In this document: positions 35,801 to 36,339 of the stretch, piece after piece | Numbering within the stretch: position 1 is the stretch's first letter | How the letters are laid out: the number at the start of each line of letters is the position of its first letter | From: Bifidobacteriaceae bacterium | Lineage (GTDB): Bacteria; Actinomycetota; Actinomycetes; Actinomycetales; WQXJ01 | Direction: 5' to 3' | Assembly: GCA_031266115.1 (NCBI GenBank) | Contig: JAISBQ010000253.1 | Coordinates: 1 to 36,339 of the forward strand | DNA length: 36,339 nucleotides | Made by a program: the position numbers and the translations under genes | The notes under the pieces: generated by a model | What the model saw: the letters and a program-made list of their open reading frames with translations, nothing else | Databases searched by the model: none | What the model was told of the DNA's origin: nothing

Positions 35801-36339
35801 GGTGCCGGCCACCGCGGTAGCGTCCGGCGGAACGTTCGGATCGAAGGTGACAGTGACCTGGCCCTGTAGCTGCCAGGTCGCATACCACTGTTGGATGGGT
35901 GGGCCAGCGTCCTCGGTGTCCCATGTCAGTCTGGTCACCCCCGGCACGGCCGTGTCGCCGGGGGAGTCCAGAGAAGCCACCCAGCCGGTGAAATGATAGG
36001 ACTCGATCACTGGGGAGGACAGGTCGGCACGGATCGTGCTGTTGTAGGGGATTCCGTGTTGGGTATCCGGCATCGTCCCGGCTACGACCGCCGTACTGGT
36101 TGGTGCGTTCTGATCGAAAGTGACGGTCAACGTGTCGGGGACGAGTATCCATGTGGCATACAGGGTGGTTTGGCCGGTCAATCGGGTGCCATCGACCCCC
36201 AGCGCAATCGGGTTCCCACCCGATTCGGCGTCATACCAGCCGGTGAACCGGTATCCCTCCACGACCGGCACACCGAGACTGTCCGGGACCGTGCCGTTGT
36301 AGGCGAACGCGTCCCACCCTTGGGGGCATGTCCCGGGGA
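26888..36339 (-). CDS. Giant InlB-repeat surface protein with C-terminal Ig-like domains, 5' end outside window
   Basis: The frame is open from the stop at 26888 to the last base of the window, about 3150 residues, so the N-terminus and signal peptide are missing. About 34 degenerate repeats of 70-100 residues follow the Listeria-Bacteroides (InlB B) pattern: VxVxFDxN, PGTMPxxIxxLxYNAxLP, GYRFTGWY, GGxxxxPGTTRV and TLYAxW. After them is an acidic Pro/Asp-rich linker containing DRPGDEDTDRPGDEDP. The final ~270 residues form two to three Big_2-like Ig domains, with SSRPKVATVSASGIVKA and SSNPSVLRVDKTGRIVAL. No LPXTG or terminal membrane helix is present; the protein ends TTTRVTVR, so any wall anchoring is at the unseen N-terminus or non-covalent. 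Such proteins are adhesins or surface stalks. The ABC and toxin-antitoxin genes nearby look unrelated. Confidence 0.92.
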   Translation of the reverse strand, partial: PGTCPQGWDAFAYNGTVPDSLGVPVVEGYRFTGWYDAESGGNPIALGVDGTRLTGQTTLYATWILVPDTLTVTFDQNAPTSTAVVAGTMPDTQHGIPYNSTIRADLSSPVIESYHFTGWVASLDSPGDTAVPGVTRLTWDTEDAGPPIQQWYATWQLQGQVTVTFDPNVPPDATAVAGTVPGTLTNQIYNTRITPTSPIVEGYRFDGWTINSQDQTINGARFDPLVDRLTMDKFTTTDARTIALVATWTPMPAIDLVFDPNPPAGDGTVVNGTVPDQIDDLPYNAQVLTPPTPDPLVDAYTGTGYRFTGWYTATDGGNQVTFGPSGTRIIASPVYAHWTVDTTTYSITWNPNDDSASRAVNIPTNNQDLYYAAPLASPDTQILRQGYQFTGWWTGEGGTGTRVVFAGSDQTRISGNTTLHAAWTQDSTPYTVTFDPNAGGDPDVVGVPESKTLAVSEPIGEPDSTPVRPGFVFDGWWYSCGSESQCTGEFHATDRVPDPGQDVTVHARWILDGSNYTVTFDPNAGDDENVFGVPITKDLRVSDTIGAASSTIGRVGYEFRGWWYECESQTVCAGEFDPTDRVPSPGQNVTLHAKWTENARSYEVVYHANAGEDSTVRDTPINNQDVKVSELTAAPDSLIAREGYRFDGWYATCTSQTECADPVALGTVRIPDPGADIDVYAKWVVENPVQIEFAPNTPANSEVTGMPQTIAGLAYDATMPETLTPVALATDASGGYEFGGWYTDPTAGVEYAPGTTRVTQNTTLHARWSAESLTVAVTFVEDPTPGPSSPLVPDTMPEPIPALAYSAVLPADLASPVAEGHRFAGWCDAADPDTAVIPGVTRINADIVLKPVWTEAALVQVQFDANEPSGLGTQVVPGTMPDTPTTQVLNALLPAGIQSPILVGYRFTGWYSAPEGGTEYIPGTTRVSTDADIVVVTLYAQWERIVATYSVTWDPNDDDEARAAGVPANNQGLAYAAALVPPDSQIVRPGYGFIGWYFDSAGLGELVSFSGPDAFRLTAATTLHAQWQADPERYRVVYHANAADDPTLRSVPANNQDLRVSDLTAAAETQIAREGFAFTGWYTTCSSQTACEDQIALGTVRIPDPGADIHVYAGWEAVAPSTVEFDANVPPGAEAFEMPARIVDLAYDAVLPAIGVSDPVAIAADGSGGYRFSGWFDAPTGGNRYTPGTTHVTGNLTLHAQWEPASRTVAVSFSPVAPDDESPLVPGSMPPAIPALAYSAPLPANFASPAAIGHRFAGWRQADAEVAFTPGVTRVWTDITLVPTWTGAAPVSVRFDANTPEGTPVAGTVPTDMPLALNALLPGDLPVPVLVGYQFTGWYSAADGGEQYIPGTTRVSTDADETVLTLYARWDAKPNFEIGFECQATGSRQVVPGTCPTGPLTVDYDQLMPTDLSVPLAVGYVFTGWFTASAGGDAVEPGITRLREATTLYAQWQARGPLAVQFSAGIAGGAVDGTMPEAIAALAYNEVLPVSLRQPIVPGQAFAGWFTAPGGEGERFLPGVTRVSADQTLYAAWQAHEPVTVTFAPGVAPTVTGTMPPPSVAIDFNAHVAEPTQVPVALGFAFAGWKVDGEPFDFAATRLTEDVTLVATWTPMAEVSVAFDANTPTDTNAVAGTIPPGLTAPYASLLPTGLAVPVAPGYRWLGWFTARQGGALVTPGVSRLTVDPQVVYAQWEPMDDLQVGFNAKKPAGTTLEPGTVPEPATVRYHDLVPRPADPVVPGYRFDGWYTTSELTTPFDFDNDRVTADTFAFGAWTAMAPVTVAFDVGAVSPYTDALRPISGVAYAARLADPGSPGAAGFEFLGWYARSDDDVPPVDFATWRVTGAGTVTLHARWRALDPVRVRFVGNEPVVTPAANLPADIVDAKIHDLVPLPAQLPTLAGYRFTYWSTDTAGTEPFQFDVARVGAGELTLYANWAELQRFTFTYLPNAPLGVAVQGDTFPVAETILEGETTTAPPPPEATGALFAGWSSSPDAAIPVDFAAPVVASATVYAQWTVKPAVTINFDANGYTTIHGTMPHDYSHVIYGTTVLPPQTTPVESSGFKEFLGWYTSPAPGPDADPFDFLAPVRSDENITLHAAWGDAPTSQVAFDLRLDPEGLTGPDAVFQGADPAAQIVPRGRTAERPEVDPAAEGWRFTGWYTQASDGPTYSFDSTPVIEPITLQAGWRKMAGIPVSFLANIPDGGEAIDGTVPAIVHIPYNSYVPAPVGTEPGWEGHAFTGWYTAPAGGAAFAFFGMPAAIRHTTAVSAFAAWETRPAIAVTFAPGEVGAEAARVVPGTMPAAVASLRYDAVLPSLTAVPAAIGHRFTGWTDGARPVTPGVTRLRQDTTATAQWDPAPAVVQVEFDAGIDGASGLPEPASVPLNDTLDSAAAAEPRAPGYRFDGWSLTPDGPIEDRAALRANGPDTMTLYGRWTAMPAQLVVFDTNVPDGATAVTGTGPGDIHVVYDTPAAMPEAVPAAQGWRFTGWYREAEAEIPFAFAGDMEPRAITGPTTVYAGWEAADPVTVTFAAGTVGGEPAEFAPGSPWPDAIEALPYNAVLPADIPDPTVVGHRFAGWLGPDGPVVPGLTRLTEPVVLAAQWDEALTVVEVAFAAGQVDDAEGLPAAQTVPLSGYLDTDLVTEPVATAHAFAGWSPAVAGGAIVDLASTRIETTGATLTLYAQWEDRGPVQLRLDAGGREVVTGMPPGAAMTAAYNGRVELPILVGVGVIFDGWALCPGGQGAPALAPDARFTEDGDLCALWHGADPVQVTFDLGANGDSTQVATSLNALVTRPADPTHAGFVFAGWFADSALTTLFDFAQTRVSAPLTVYAKWIAIPDGGDDPDRPGDEDTDRPGDEDPGRQNRPEPDLPGRIDEDRQGAGDALVPEDQPSQLVAAISILGAPTVWEVPRGGGAGLSLTAQVSPANATVTGVSWTILAGPASVDASGFVTFTGAEGRVVVRAIATDGSGVRARVAIQAVRAVGALRTSGSRVYIQSGKTLRPAVVAVGRGALASPTDAKLTFVSSRPKVATVSASGIVKAAKVTRPAKAVITVRSGNGKTAAIKVTVVPRAKKLIALHAAVPAGKSKLTVGETARIAVRLTPTTATGVTPTFKSSNPSVLRVDKTGRIVALTKGKATVTVKAAGTRATTTRVTVR
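27855..36339 (-). repeat. Coding tandem array of about 34 InlB-type repeats
   Basis: The same nucleotide phrases recur at roughly 220-300-nt spacing; GTGTACCAGCCGGTGAA on the plus strand marks the GWY segment. Repeats have diverged and are not identical, but long enough matches remain for recombination and for assembly errors. Confidence 0.85.

Noticed and set aside
27855-36339. Non-coding satellite or CRISPR-like repeats on the plus strand
   Set aside because: The periodicity is explained by a single intact minus-strand frame encoding InlB-type protein repeats.

Overview
The window reads as chromosomal DNA of a high-GC Gram-positive bacterium (Actinomycetota). The signs are GC-rich codon use throughout, several TANNNT -10 boxes set 6-8 nt before a start codon (leaderless transcripts), two TagB/TagF-type glycerophosphotransferases, a PIG-V-type membrane mannosyltransferase and a sugar ABC importer with no ATPase of its own. 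I cannot name the genus. No tRNA, rRNA, CRISPR array or integrase was seen.

Layout. 1-2608 (minus): the end of an amino-acid/amine dehydrogenase operon, with a D-amino-acid-oxidase-like flavoprotein fused to a [2Fe-2S] domain, then an HcnB-like FAD/NAD oxidoreductase cut by the window start. 3060-8412 (plus) and 13056-18504 (minus): a cell-surface glycan locus with a GT2, a GT2-GT4 fusion carrying duplicated N-terminal repeats, a DPM1-like GT2, two CDP-glycerol-type transferases and a PIG-V-like mannosyltransferase. Between these halves, 8413-13001 holds unrelated genes: a DUF4143 ATPase, then a two-gene operon of a HEPN-like small protein and a 896-aa protein with two P-loops (KGGVGR ParA-like, plus an AAA/STAND-like domain). 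The big ATPase gene has visibly lower GC than its surroundings. This is the best candidate here for an undescribed, possibly anti-phage, system.

18677-21723 (plus): alpha/beta hydrolase, aldo/keto reductase and SDR-type epimerase. 21748-22421 (minus): a Phd-VapC toxin-antitoxin pair with a palindrome over its promoter. 22766-25843 (minus): a carbohydrate ABC importer (binding protein, two permeases). 26196-26815 (minus): a second Phd-VapC pair. 26888 to the window end (minus): the C-terminal ~3150 residues of a giant surface protein with about 34 InlB/Listeria-Bacteroides repeats, an acidic linker and bacterial Ig-like domains.

The gaps carry two families of short palindromic repeats: a GCCGAGTTTCA...TGAAACTCGGC family (five copies) and a four-copy direct-plus-inverted array built on GAATACCAGG. 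They were seen only between genes and look like REP/BIME- or MITE-type elements. All functional calls rest on reading the translated sequence; no database search was run.
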